Source: Himantopus leucocephalus
Taxonomy: Eukaryota; Chordata; Aves; Charadriiformes; Recurvirostridae
Direction of reading: 5' to 3'
Assembly: GCA_003993805.1 (NCBI GenBank)
Contig: RSEF01000004.1
Location: forward strand, 74,320,016 to 74,384,015
DNA: 64,000 nucleotides
Shown: positions 62,501 through 64,000 of the stretch, piece after piece
Numbering within the stretch: the first letter of the stretch is position 1
How the letters are laid out: every line of letters begins with the position of its first letter
The notes under the pieces: model-generated
Told to the model about the DNA's origin: nothing
What the model saw: only the letters and a program-made list of their open reading frames with translations
The model's database searches: none
Position numbers and translations under genes: made by a program

Positions 62501-63764
62501 CATAATTCAGCTGTGATACCAGCTCTCCCTGCCAGCTTTTCAGTTTTAAGGAGTTCCCCATCACCTCAGGAAGTCTCTCATGTGTCCGGTTATGATTAGC
62601 ACCAGTTTCTTTCACACTGCCAAAATGACAGTATGAACATCTGGTTCCTACCAAAAAAGTCTTTCTGCCCTTCCTTTTTTTTTATTAAATAAATAACATT
62701 ACCAAGGAGAAGTGATTCATGTATGGACCATAACTTCATCTGATGATGAAGTCTGACTGATTCATCCGTTCATCAGGAATGTAACCGCACAGAGGGAGCC
62801 TCAATCAAGCATCCTTTTGTTCTGAACCAGAATCCTGCTCACAACAGGTAACCCAAGTGCATTCTCCACACCTACCCCTAGCAAATCCTTCCTCATCCAG
62901 CATGCTGTGTTTACAAGCCTCTGGAAGCCGCTGGGAATCAGACAAGAAAGGCAGAGAAGCAGCACCTCATCTTGTAAGCCTAAGAGCTGCATGTCCTCAC
63001 TCAAAGGTGTACAAAGATGGCCACAGCTCTGATGCCAGGAGCTATTAATTTACCCAATTTTCTGAATACAATGAAAACAAATATGATGTTTGGTAAGATG
63101 TTGTACATCAGAATTCAAAACTCTGTCAAGTATCAGACGTCTCCAAGATACTTCTATGTCATTTATCTGCCCAGGGTTTACTTAGGCAACATCTTATTCA
63201 CTTTAATACTTCCCTTGTTCCTGCGCTTTTATTTCTTGCTCCAGCCTAGTTTATAAGTTAAAATGAGTCTGCATAACATCCTCTTACACCGTAACCCAGA
63301 AAAGCACTCTCCCCTTCATAAAATTACAGTGGAATGATGTAACTCATTTTCCAATGCTACGCTACCCTAACTGAGACAGACTTCAAGTAAGTTGTTGGCA
63401 AAGTCATCTAAACCTCAGGGAGCACAAATCAGCATTCACAGAGAAGTTCTCCCACCGGATTAGCACGATCCAGAGGCTGTGTCCAGCTTCCAAACAGCAC
63501 ATTTGCTCCTGAAACATTGCTTCTATGTCACAACGTTATGCATGTGCAGCACTGTGACGGGTACTTACCATCGCTGCTCCCTCTGAGCACTACATCTGGA
63601 GACGGTGTCTGCTGTGAGCGGGAGCCAAAGGAGTCCAGGCTGTCAAAGGAATCATCTCTGCCGTGGCGAGGCGGTGAGAGGGAATCGCTGCGTTCAGAGT
63701 CCCAGCAGTCTATATAGCCGCTGTCACGAATGCTGCGCTTTGGGCTCTCGATATCCTCCGTTTC
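2533..63764 (-). CDS. LIMCH1: LIMCH1 gene, 3' portion: 27 coding exons
   Basis: Vertebrate LIMCH1 has an N-terminal calponin-homology domain, a long disordered and coiled-coil middle and one C-terminal LIM domain; it is a cytoskeletal protein reported to bind and activate non-muscle myosin II, and its paralogue is LMO7. Here only the part after the CH domain is present. Seen directly: exon-by-exon similarity to the mammalian protein from the segment starting [11 protein letters not shown] to the C-terminus TAGQPTTL followed by TGA, with AG/GT borders and compatible phases at every junction except exon 16 to exon 17, where an exon seems to be missing. Coding length seen is about 4718 nt. Identification rests on my memory of the mammalian sequence, not on a search. 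The alternative, LMO7, is excluded by the exact tail, the LIM sequence and the central repeats. Confidence 0.96.
2559..5099 (-). other. Intron 26
   Basis: Last intron, 2.5 kb, between the second zinc-finger exon and the tail exon. AT-rich, with no repeat or exon I can name. Confidence 0.85.
5100..5202 (-). CDS. LIMCH1: LIMCH1 exon 26 (LIM domain, second zinc finger)
   Basis: A 103-nt exon, phase 0 in and phase 1 out; acceptor CAATTGACAG, donor GTAAGTACC. It reads [20 protein letters not shown] then [18 protein letters not shown] and CNDC supply the four ligands of the second zinc site, two residues after the HIQC of the first as expected. A second AG inside the exon (TTGCAAG|GGA) would remove CGICK in frame and destroy the finger; I take the upstream AG. 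Confidence 0.97.
5203..6074 (-). other. Intron 25
   Basis: Splits the LIM domain between its two zinc fingers. Contains a short CA-type simple repeat at about 5940-5972 and homopolymer A runs near 5500 and 5752. Nothing else seen. Confidence 0.85.
6075..6183 (-). CDS. LIMCH1: LIMCH1 exon 25 (LIM domain, first zinc finger)
   Basis: A 109-nt exon, phase 2 in and phase 0 out; acceptor GTCTCCTAG, donor GTATGTC. It reads [20 protein letters not shown] then [16 protein letters not shown]. The CSTC pair and the H and C of HIQC are the four ligands of the first LIM zinc site, with 19 residues between the two pairs as the family requires. LIM domains bind protein partners; in LIMCH1/LMO7 the single LIM domain lies at the C-terminus. 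Confidence 0.98.
6847..6936. repeat. 42-bp direct duplication around a single N (assembly)
   Basis: 6847-6888 and 6895-6936 repeat the same CR1-derived 42 bp with two differences, with N at 6889. Because the unit lies in a repeat, a true tandem copy cannot be fully excluded, but the single N argues for an unmerged overlap. Confidence 0.75.
6890..6985 (+). mobile_element. CR1 LINE 3' end fragment
   Basis: The stretch GGGGGGTTGGAACTTGATGA, then CTTCAAGGTCCCTTCCAA and the ATTCTATGA end is the standard 3' terminus of sauropsid CR1 LINEs. Strongly 5' truncated, as is usual for CR1. Its first 42 bases are doubled across the N at 6889 (an assembly effect). Confidence 0.9.
8739..8816 (-). CDS. LIMCH1: LIMCH1 exon 24 (SP-rich, before LIM)
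   Basis: A 78-nt exon, phase 2 at both ends; acceptor CCTGTATTTTAG, donor GTACAA. It reads [20 protein letters not shown] then SQSPN and AG of an Arg codon. Mammals have [23 protein letters not shown]. The SP-rich linker runs directly into the LIM domain. Being symmetric, it is skippable in frame. Confidence 0.95.
8817..10177 (-). other. Intron 23
   Basis: 1.4 kb, no repeat or hidden exon recognised. Confidence 0.85.
10178..10301 (-). CDS. LIMCH1: LIMCH1 exon 23
   Basis: A 124-nt exon, phase 1 in and phase 2 out; acceptor CCGTTGTAG, donor GTGAGAACG. With the G from exon 22 it reads [20 protein letters not shown] then [20 protein letters not shown] and Arg. It aligns with mammalian [21 protein letters not shown]. 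Diverged linker; phase agrees on both sides. Confidence 0.88.
11683..11916. repeat. 116-bp direct duplication around a single N (assembly)
   Basis: Bases 11683-11798 and 11801-11916 are the same 116-bp sequence with a few single-base differences, separated by one N (11799) and one base. The pattern, seen four times in this window, is that of two contig ends that overlap but were not merged; the differences look allelic. Confidence 0.85.
12199..12291. repeat. 46-bp direct duplication around a single N (assembly)
   Basis: 12199-12244 and 12246-12291 are identical except for one G/A difference and are separated by one N at 12245. Same interpretation as the copy at 11.7 kb. Confidence 0.85.
12297..12412 (-). 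CDS. LIMCH1: LIMCH1 exon 22
   Basis: A 116-nt exon, phase 2 in and phase 1 out; acceptor TTTTATTGGCAG, donor GTGAGAATC. It reads [39 protein letters not shown]; mammals have SGNPVSKGVHEDHQ here. A single-N assembly duplication (12199-12291) ends 5 nt past its donor, in the intron, so the exon is intact but close to a misjoin. Confidence 0.88.
12413..13203 (-). other. Intron 21
   Basis: 0.8 kb; no feature recognised. Confidence 0.85.
13204..13340 (-). CDS. LIMCH1: LIMCH1 exon 21
   Basis: A 137-nt exon, phase 0 in and phase 2 out; acceptor CTGTCTTCTAG, donor GTATGGATC. It reads [40 protein letters not shown] then WQEKR. Conservation with mammals is only in pattern (a QDEKQDRRWKK-like basic stretch). 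Border quality and phase support it. Confidence 0.88.
13341..14708 (-). other. Intron 20
   Basis: 1.4 kb; a short GA-rich run at about 14480-14490 and an A run near 14216. No feature otherwise. Confidence 0.85.
14709..14813 (-). CDS. LIMCH1: LIMCH1 exon 20
   Basis: A 105-nt exon (35 codons), phase 0-0, acceptor CTTTTTTTAG and donor GTGAGTG. It reads [20 protein letters not shown] then a Ser/Thr-rich end, [15 protein letters not shown]. The start matches mammalian [16 protein letters not shown] exactly but for one residue; it ends the charged helix and begins the second linker. Confidence 0.96.
14814..15735 (-). other. Intron 19
   Basis: 0.9 kb; no feature recognised. Confidence 0.85.
15736..15828 (-). 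CDS. LIMCH1: LIMCH1 exon 19 (charged helix)
   Basis: A 93-nt exon (31 codons), phase 0-0, acceptor CCTTTTGCAG and donor GTATAAGG. It reads [20 protein letters not shown] then [11 protein letters not shown], almost identical to mammals. Alternating acidic and basic residues every 3-4 positions fit a stable single alpha-helix. Confidence 0.97.
15829..17452 (-). other. Intron 18
   Basis: 1.6 kb, AT-rich; no feature recognised. Confidence 0.85.
17453..17536 (-). CDS. LIMCH1: LIMCH1 exon 18 (charged helix start)
   Basis: An 84-nt exon (28 codons), phase 0-0, acceptor TTCATGCAAG and donor GTAAGGAAG. It reads [20 protein letters not shown] then HEQERLLQ, matching mammalian [27 protein letters not shown]. 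It begins a long, highly charged single-helix or coiled-coil segment that runs on through exons 19 and 20 without interruption. Confidence 0.96.
17537..18565 (-). other. Intron 17
   Basis: 1.0 kb between exon 18 and the 29-nt microexon; no feature recognised. Confidence 0.8.
18566..18594 (-). CDS. LIMCH1: LIMCH1 exon 17 (29-nt microexon)
   Basis: A 29-nt candidate exon: acceptor after a long T-rich tract (TTTTAAATAG), donor GTGAGTACC. It reads CT then GAT TCT GAT AGT GGT GAC AAA TCA AAT, i.e. DSDSGDKSN, running in frame into exon 18. The mammalian protein has DSPSSEKS near this place. It enters in phase 1, but exon 16 ends in phase 0, so an exon between them is required, or this one is skipped. 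Confidence 0.72.
19190..19500. promoter_or_regulatory. Intragenic CpG-rich island, candidate internal promoter
   Basis: About 300 bp with dense CpG (for example AGCGCCGCG, GGAACCGCGGCCCCGCGGGG, CGGCACGG) in a window where CpG is otherwise rare. Unmethylated islands of this kind usually mark promoters. It lies upstream, on the gene strand, of the charged-helix and LIM exons, so it could start a short C-terminal LIMCH1 transcript. On the minus strand an ATG at about 19411 opens 38 codons to a possible donor CAG|GTAAAC at about 19298, in phase 0 like exon 18. No TATA box seen. Function inferred only. Confidence 0.4.
20103..20202. other. Assembly gap, 100 N
   Basis: Exactly 100 N, the usual convention for a gap of unknown size. 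On the gene strand the sequence entering it ends in TGTCTGCTTGCAG then CGT, a good splice acceptor immediately before the gap; the far side starts with a T run. The missing LIMCH1 exon may lie here. Confidence 0.95.
20442..20614 (-). CDS. LIMCH1: LIMCH1 exon 16
   Basis: A 173-nt exon, acceptor CTGGGTTAG (poor pyrimidine tract) and donor GTACAT, phase 1 in and phase 0 out. It reads [40 protein letters not shown] and [17 protein letters not shown]. It matches the mammalian segment with VAFVEFPSSPQ and EEKDQKKPENEM in pattern. Exons 15 and 16 together are a phase 0-0 pair and could be skipped as a unit. Confidence 0.88.
20615..22978 (-). other. Intron 15
   Basis: 2.4 kb. Holds a minus-oriented CR1 fragment at 22626-22800; nothing else recognised. 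Confidence 0.85.
22626..22800 (-). mobile_element. CR1 LINE 3' fragment (minus)
   Basis: Reads on the plus strand AATCACAGAACAGCCCAGGT, then TTGGAAGGGACCTTGAAAGA, TCATCTGGTCCCACC and a stretch with CACCTTGAAAACCTCC. This is the reverse complement of the CR1 3' end. 5' truncated, about 175 bp, moderately diverged. Confidence 0.92.
22979..23072 (-). CDS. LIMCH1: LIMCH1 exon 15 (Pro/Ala/Ser-rich)
   Basis: A 94-nt exon with a textbook acceptor (TTCTTCTCTGCAG) and donor GTAGGT. It reads [20 protein letters not shown] then [11 protein letters not shown] and ends with the G that completes a Gly codon in exon 16. Phase 0 in, phase 1 out, exactly what exons 14 and 16 require. The sequence itself is not recognisably conserved; the call rests on the splice sites and phase. 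GC-rich, with four SP dipeptides. Confidence 0.8.
23894..25045 (+). other. Long plus-strand ORF in intron 14, probably non-coding
   Basis: The frame is open for 383 codons; the first ATG is at 23963, leaving 360 codons to the stop. It is antisense to LIMCH1. The predicted product is rich in Ser, Pro, Cys and Arg, has no domain, signal peptide or repeat I can name, and the minus strand is also open over long parts. GC-rich sequence lowers stop frequency. No promoter, splice sites or CR1/LINE protein similarity were seen. An unannotated gene or exonised repeat remains possible. Confidence 0.2.
25082..25240 (+). mobile_element. Old CR1 LINE fragment
   Basis: AACAGGCTGCCCAGACAGGT, CCATCTCCATCCTCGGAAGT, TTTCAAGACTCAAATGATCA and CCTGCTTTGAGCAGAAGACT follow the CR1 3' consensus in order, with more differences than the 36-kb copy. 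Plus orientation, 5' truncated, both ends approximate. Confidence 0.85.
29897..30215. repeat. Triple direct repeat around two single Ns (assembly)
   Basis: A 133-bp unit at 29897-30029 recurs at 30035-30167, and its last 47 bp recur again at 30169-30215. Single Ns lie at 30034 and 30168. Copies differ by a few bases (for example ACGGCAGCAG against ACAGCGGCAG). Two successive unmerged contig overlaps explain it best. Confidence 0.85.
32752..32973 (-). CDS. LIMCH1: LIMCH1 exon 14
   Basis: A 222-nt exon (74 codons), phase 0 at both ends, acceptor TATTCTGCAG and donor GTAAGACC. It reads [20 protein letters not shown], then [40 protein letters not shown] and ends VHKEPT. The first dozen residues match mammalian VDGKVSVNGE; the rest is diverged linker. 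Symmetric phase makes it skippable. Confidence 0.93.
32974..37179 (-). other. Intron 13
   Basis: 4.2 kb. Holds the 36.4-kb CR1. A G-rich stretch at about 35215-35232 is the only other compositional feature. Confidence 0.85.
36378..36765 (+). mobile_element. CR1 LINE with ORF2 C-terminus
   Basis: About 390 bp in plus orientation, from CCAGGGTCTGTTTAGCCTGG through GGGGATCTCATCCATGCTAA, AACAGGCTGCCCAGAGAGGT and GTTGGACTAGATGATCTCCA to ATTCTGTGATTCCGTGA. The frame starting near 36462 still reads the conserved C-terminus of the CR1 reverse-transcriptase ORF ([20 protein letters not shown], then a stop). 5' truncated and not mobile. The best preserved CR1 in the window. Confidence 0.95.
37180..37582 (-). 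CDS. LIMCH1: LIMCH1 exon 13 (largest exon, conserved helix)
   Basis: A 403-nt exon; acceptor CCCATGCAG, donor GTAGGA, phase 2 in and phase 0 out. It reads [20 protein letters not shown], the helix [20 protein letters not shown], then [33 protein letters not shown], a Ser/Thr-rich stretch and [20 protein letters not shown] ending FK. The conservation makes the gene call certain. Phosphosites such as RSHS and QQSLP are plausible but not shown by the sequence. Confidence 0.97.
37779..37933 (-). CDS. LIMCH1: LIMCH1 exon 12 (basic helical region)
   Basis: A 155-nt exon starting [20 protein letters not shown] and continuing [20 protein letters not shown] then [10 protein letters not shown]. It is almost identical to mammalian LIMCH1. 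Strongly basic and helical; RRRS is a good phosphorylation context. The donor is GTACGT, which is unusual but leaves AA, completed by A of exon 13 to a Lys codon as in mammals (E-K-E-R-R). Part of the conserved LIMCH1/LMO7 domain of unknown function (DUF4757 as I recall the Pfam name). Confidence 0.95.
37934..40673 (-). other. Intron 11
   Basis: 2.7 kb, AT-rich, with T and A runs and one isolated N at 40308 that, unlike the others, has no flanking duplication. Nothing else recognised. Confidence 0.85.
40674..40800 (-). CDS. LIMCH1: LIMCH1 exon 11
   Basis: A 127-nt exon with acceptor CTTGTTTAG and donor GTGAGTATAC, entering in phase 2 and ending in phase 0. It reads [20 protein letters not shown] then [20 protein letters not shown] and QD, close to the mammalian sequence ([19 protein letters not shown]). 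It begins the helical central region that LIMCH1 shares with LMO7. Confidence 0.95.
40801..45514 (-). other. Intron 10
   Basis: 4.7 kb. Simple repeats only: an AT run near 41805 and a GAAAA run at about 45233-45259. Carries TGCATG (gene strand) at 45463 and 44880. Confidence 0.85.
45463..45468 (-). promoter_or_regulatory. TGCATG (RBFOX-type) element after exon 10
   Basis: The gene strand reads TGCATG 47 nt past the donor of the 36-nt exon. RBFOX proteins bind UGCAUG and, when it lies downstream, generally promote inclusion. Binding here is inferred. Confidence 0.5.
45515..45550 (-). CDS. LIMCH1: LIMCH1 exon 10 (36-nt exon)
   Basis: A 36-nt exon, phase 2 at both ends, with acceptor GGTCTTGTAG and donor GTAAGTTG. 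It encodes [11 protein letters not shown] between split codons; the mammalian protein has YGPRTPVSDDAE at this place directly after the exon 2 product, so in mammalian short isoforms exon 2 joins this exon. A TGCATG hexamer lies 47 nt past the donor (45463-45468). Confidence 0.92.
45987..46020. repeat. C-run / G-run hairpin
   Basis: On the plus strand seven C, T, GCC, eight T, GGC and twelve G: an 11-bp stem (one T-G wobble) around a T8 loop, followed by more G-runs to 46036. It lies in the intron between exons 9 and 10, and in a context prone to sequencing error. Confidence 0.7.
46108..46113 (-). promoter_or_regulatory. TGCATG element between exons 9 and 10
   Basis: TGCATG on the gene strand, 377 nt past the donor of exon 9. 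Further from the splice site, so weaker evidence. Confidence 0.3.
46490..46738 (-). CDS. LIMCH1: LIMCH1 exon 9 (cassette, Gln/Glu-rich)
   Basis: A 249-nt exon (83 codons), symmetric phase 2; acceptor GGCTCACTCAG and donor GTGAGC. It reads [20 protein letters not shown], then a Gln-rich run, [18 protein letters not shown] and an acidic, Lys-rich end ending HLQ plus AC. Spliced to exon 10 it gives Thr then FGPRTAVS. It has no motif copy. This is the last of the cassette block. Confidence 0.82.
46739..47716 (-). other. Intron 8
   Basis: 1.0 kb; no feature recognised. Confidence 0.85.
47717..48037 (-). CDS. LIMCH1: LIMCH1 exon 8 (cassette, motif copy)
   Basis: A 321-nt exon (107 codons), symmetric phase 2; strong donor GTAAGAAA. 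I chose the acceptor GAGTAACAG at 48038-48039 because it gives the same entry (AG|T, Ser) as exons 4, 6 and 7; the pyrimidine tract is mediocre, so a later start is possible. It reads [20 protein letters not shown], a Ser/Thr stretch, then [18 protein letters not shown] and [15 protein letters not shown], ending in a basic KKTTR. It contains a full copy of the motif. Confidence 0.82.
48038..48515 (-). other. Intron 7
   Basis: Short, 0.48 kb, between two exons with near-identical motif cores; no feature recognised. Confidence 0.8.
48516..48839 (-). CDS. LIMCH1: LIMCH1 exon 7 (cassette, motif copy)
   Basis: A 324-nt exon (108 codons), symmetric phase 2; acceptor CATCGCTAG, weak donor GTCAGA. 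It starts [14 protein letters not shown] and carries [20 protein letters not shown], then a Pro/His/Leu-rich stretch and a Gln run (QQQQ), ending KTPWEAE. The motif core ERDDML.RR is closest to the one in exon 8 ([13 protein letters not shown]), which suggests these two arose by the most recent duplication. The donor lacks the usual A at +3, so inclusion may depend on enhancers. Confidence 0.84.
48840..49539 (-). other. Intron 6
   Basis: 0.7 kb; TGCATG at 49467. Nothing else recognised. Confidence 0.85.
49467..49472 (-). promoter_or_regulatory. TGCATG (RBFOX-type) element after exon 6
   Basis: TGCATG on the gene strand, 67 nt past the donor of the 345-nt cassette exon 6, the typical distance for an RBFOX splicing enhancer. 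Inferred function. Confidence 0.5.
49540..49884 (-). CDS. LIMCH1: LIMCH1 exon 6 (cassette, degenerate motif copy)
   Basis: A 345-nt exon (115 codons), the longest cassette, symmetric phase 2; acceptor TGACTAG, donor GTATTTGG. It reads [20 protein letters not shown], then [39 protein letters not shown], then a Ser/Thr-rich acidic tail ([23 protein letters not shown]). [10 protein letters not shown] aligns with the motif core [10 protein letters not shown] of exon 4 but has lost the leading PD and one Asp. A TGCATG hexamer at 49467-49472 lies 67 nt past the donor. Confidence 0.87.
49885..51187 (-). other. Intron 5
   Basis: 1.3 kb; three TGCATG hexamers. Nothing else recognised. Confidence 0.85.
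50709..50760 (-). promoter_or_regulatory. Pair of TGCATG elements after exon 5
   Basis: Two TGCATG hexamers (50709-50714 and 50755-50760) within 52 nt, about 430-475 nt past exon 5. Others lie at 50467-50472 and, upstream of exon 5, at 51629-51634. Confidence 0.35.
51188..51442 (-). CDS. LIMCH1: LIMCH1 exon 5 (cassette, motif copy)
   Basis: A 255-nt exon (85 codons), symmetric phase 2, acceptor AAATTAG and donor GTATGG. After [11 protein letters not shown] comes an acidic, Glu-rich stretch (KTESEEEQQ), the motif [16 protein letters not shown], and the segment [20 protein letters not shown]. The last part resembles exon 6 ([11 protein letters not shown]): both end with an acidic residue, a short gap and a W-K/D-[RK]-L core. 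TGCATG hexamers lie 187 nt upstream (51629) and about 430-475 nt downstream (50709, 50755). Confidence 0.87.
51443..52698 (-). other. Intron 4
   Basis: 1.3 kb, AT-rich; one TGCATG at 51629. Nothing else recognised. Confidence 0.85.
52699..52989 (-). CDS. LIMCH1: LIMCH1 exon 4 (cassette, motif copy)
   Basis: A 291-nt exon (97 codons), symmetric phase 2. The acceptor CTGTGTCAG lies behind a good pyrimidine tract; the donor is GTGTGC. It starts [19 protein letters not shown], then an acidic stretch GSEDEAA, then the motif [20 protein letters not shown] and [18 protein letters not shown], closely parallel to exon 2 (same spacing from PD to VPFN). The end is Lys/Gln-rich. The parallel with exon 2 suggests origin by exon duplication. 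Likely alternatively spliced. Confidence 0.88.
52990..57921 (-). other. Intron 3
   Basis: 4.9 kb; holds the 100-N gap at 57598-57697. Additional small cassette exons cannot be excluded, but none with both good borders and a motif was seen. Confidence 0.8.
57598..57697. other. Assembly gap, 100 N
   Basis: Exactly 100 N inside the intron downstream of exon 3. The flanks show no splice-site pattern, so no coding loss is indicated. Confidence 0.95.
57922..58194 (-). CDS. LIMCH1: LIMCH1 exon 3 (cassette, basic helix)
   Basis: A 273-nt exon (91 codons), phase 2 at both ends. The acceptor is TTCAATAG and the donor GTTAGC. It starts [16 protein letters not shown] and ends with a strongly helical basic segment, [16 protein letters not shown] followed by [11 protein letters not shown]. 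It has no copy of the PD..DD..RR motif found in its neighbours. The 3-fold length and symmetric phases mark it as skippable in frame. A 100-N assembly gap lies 224 nt downstream in the next intron and does not touch it. Confidence 0.85.
58195..58869 (-). other. Intron 2
   Basis: 0.7 kb; one TGCATG (58388-58393). Nothing else recognised. Confidence 0.85.
58870..59119 (-). CDS. LIMCH1: LIMCH1 exon 2 (first DDM-type motif)
   Basis: A 250-nt exon with acceptor CACTAG and donor GTAAGACC. It completes the Gly codon of exon 1 (G|GG) and reads [14 protein letters not shown], then [18 protein letters not shown], then [20 protein letters not shown] and a basic helix ([14 protein letters not shown]), ending SPLGDRPF plus two bases of an Arg or Ser codon. 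This is the constitutive copy of the motif repeated in the downstream cassette exons. It ends in phase 2, so it can join any of exons 3-10. Confidence 0.95.
59120..63568 (-). other. Intron 1
   Basis: 4.4 kb, AT-rich; no repeat family or exon recognised. Confidence 0.85.
63569..63764 (-). CDS. LIMCH1: LIMCH1 exon 1 of window (post-CH linker)
   Basis: This 196-nt exon starts after an ATGTAG acceptor and ends at a consensus donor GTAAGTAC. It reads [20 protein letters not shown] and continues through [27 protein letters not shown] and [13 protein letters not shown], nearly identical to mammalian LIMCH1. It starts in phase 0 and ends in phase 1. It is rich in Ser, Asp and Arg, with RS-D and SP sites typical of a phosphorylated disordered linker just after the CH domain. 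The CH-domain exons must lie beyond the right edge of the window. Confidence 0.95.
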
Positions 63765-64000
63765 CTACATGGAAGTACAGCAGGTACCTCTTCATAAAGA
63801 AGCCACTGACATACCCGTGAGATCCATTACACAGCAGGCAACAGAGCATCTTCCCAAATACCAAAAATCTCCTCCCCCAAAAAGGGTTTCCTTGTTTTCT
63901 GCCCCTTGTCCCCTTCAAAACAAAAGTGCAAGCTTGCAATAAACCCCAATTTTATGCTGATTAAGAGGAAACCCCGCTCAACAGATTAGTATGATGAACT
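63765..64000 (-). other. Intron upstream of exon 1 (partial)
   Basis: Intronic sequence leading to the CH-domain exons outside the window; no feature seen. Confidence 0.8.

Noticed and set aside
1..64000. CRISPR arrays, bacterial operons, tRNA or rRNA genes, endogenous retroviral genes.
   Set aside because: None seen; the sequence is ordinary intron and exon DNA of one vertebrate gene with LINE fragments.

Overview
The window is vertebrate nuclear DNA, most likely from a bird. It carries CR1 LINE fragments of the sauropsid type (22.6, 25.1 and 36.4 kb, and a 3' end at 6.9 kb), long AT-rich introns, and one split gene whose protein matches the vertebrate LIM and calponin homology domains 1 protein (LIMCH1). 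There is no prokaryotic or viral gene content.

Almost everything belongs to LIMCH1 on the minus strand. The 3' end lies at low coordinates (stop codon at 2533-2535) and the 5' part lies beyond 64000. I resolved 27 coding exons by reading AG/GT borders and checking that reading phase is conserved across every junction. The CH domain is outside the window. From 5' to 3' the window holds: exons 1-2 (63.6 and 58.9-59.1 kb), the start of the disordered linker; exons 3-9 (46.5-58.2 kb), seven cassette exons that all begin and end in phase 2, so any subset can be skipped in frame; a 36-nt exon 10; exons 11-13 (37.2-40.8 kb), the basic helical central region shared with LMO7; exons 14-17 (18.6-33.0 kb), a fast-evolving linker; exons 18-20, a highly charged helical segment; exons 21-24, a second linker; and exons 25-27, the C-terminal LIM zinc-binding domain and the tail. 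About 4.7 kb is coding. Exon numbers here count from the first exon visible in the window.

The most notable structure is the 46.5-59.1 kb block. Six exons (2, 4, 5, 6, 7, 8) each carry one copy of a short motif, roughly P-D-x-x-[KR]-D-D-[MFL]-x-x-R-[RK]; the copy in exon 6 is degenerate. All the extra copies sit on phase-symmetric cassettes, so splicing can change the number of motif copies. TGCATG (RBFOX-type) hexamers lie 47 and 67 nt downstream of exons 10 and 6, and more lie further out.

Other points: an intragenic CpG-rich island at about 19.2-19.5 kb (candidate internal promoter); phase arithmetic that predicts a missing exon between 18.6 and 20.4 kb, where a 100-N gap lies; four places where a single N is flanked by near-identical direct repeats (unmerged contig overlaps); and a 360-codon plus-strand ORF in the largest intron that I do not believe is coding without further evidence. 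The rest of the introns and the 3' flank hold nothing I can name.
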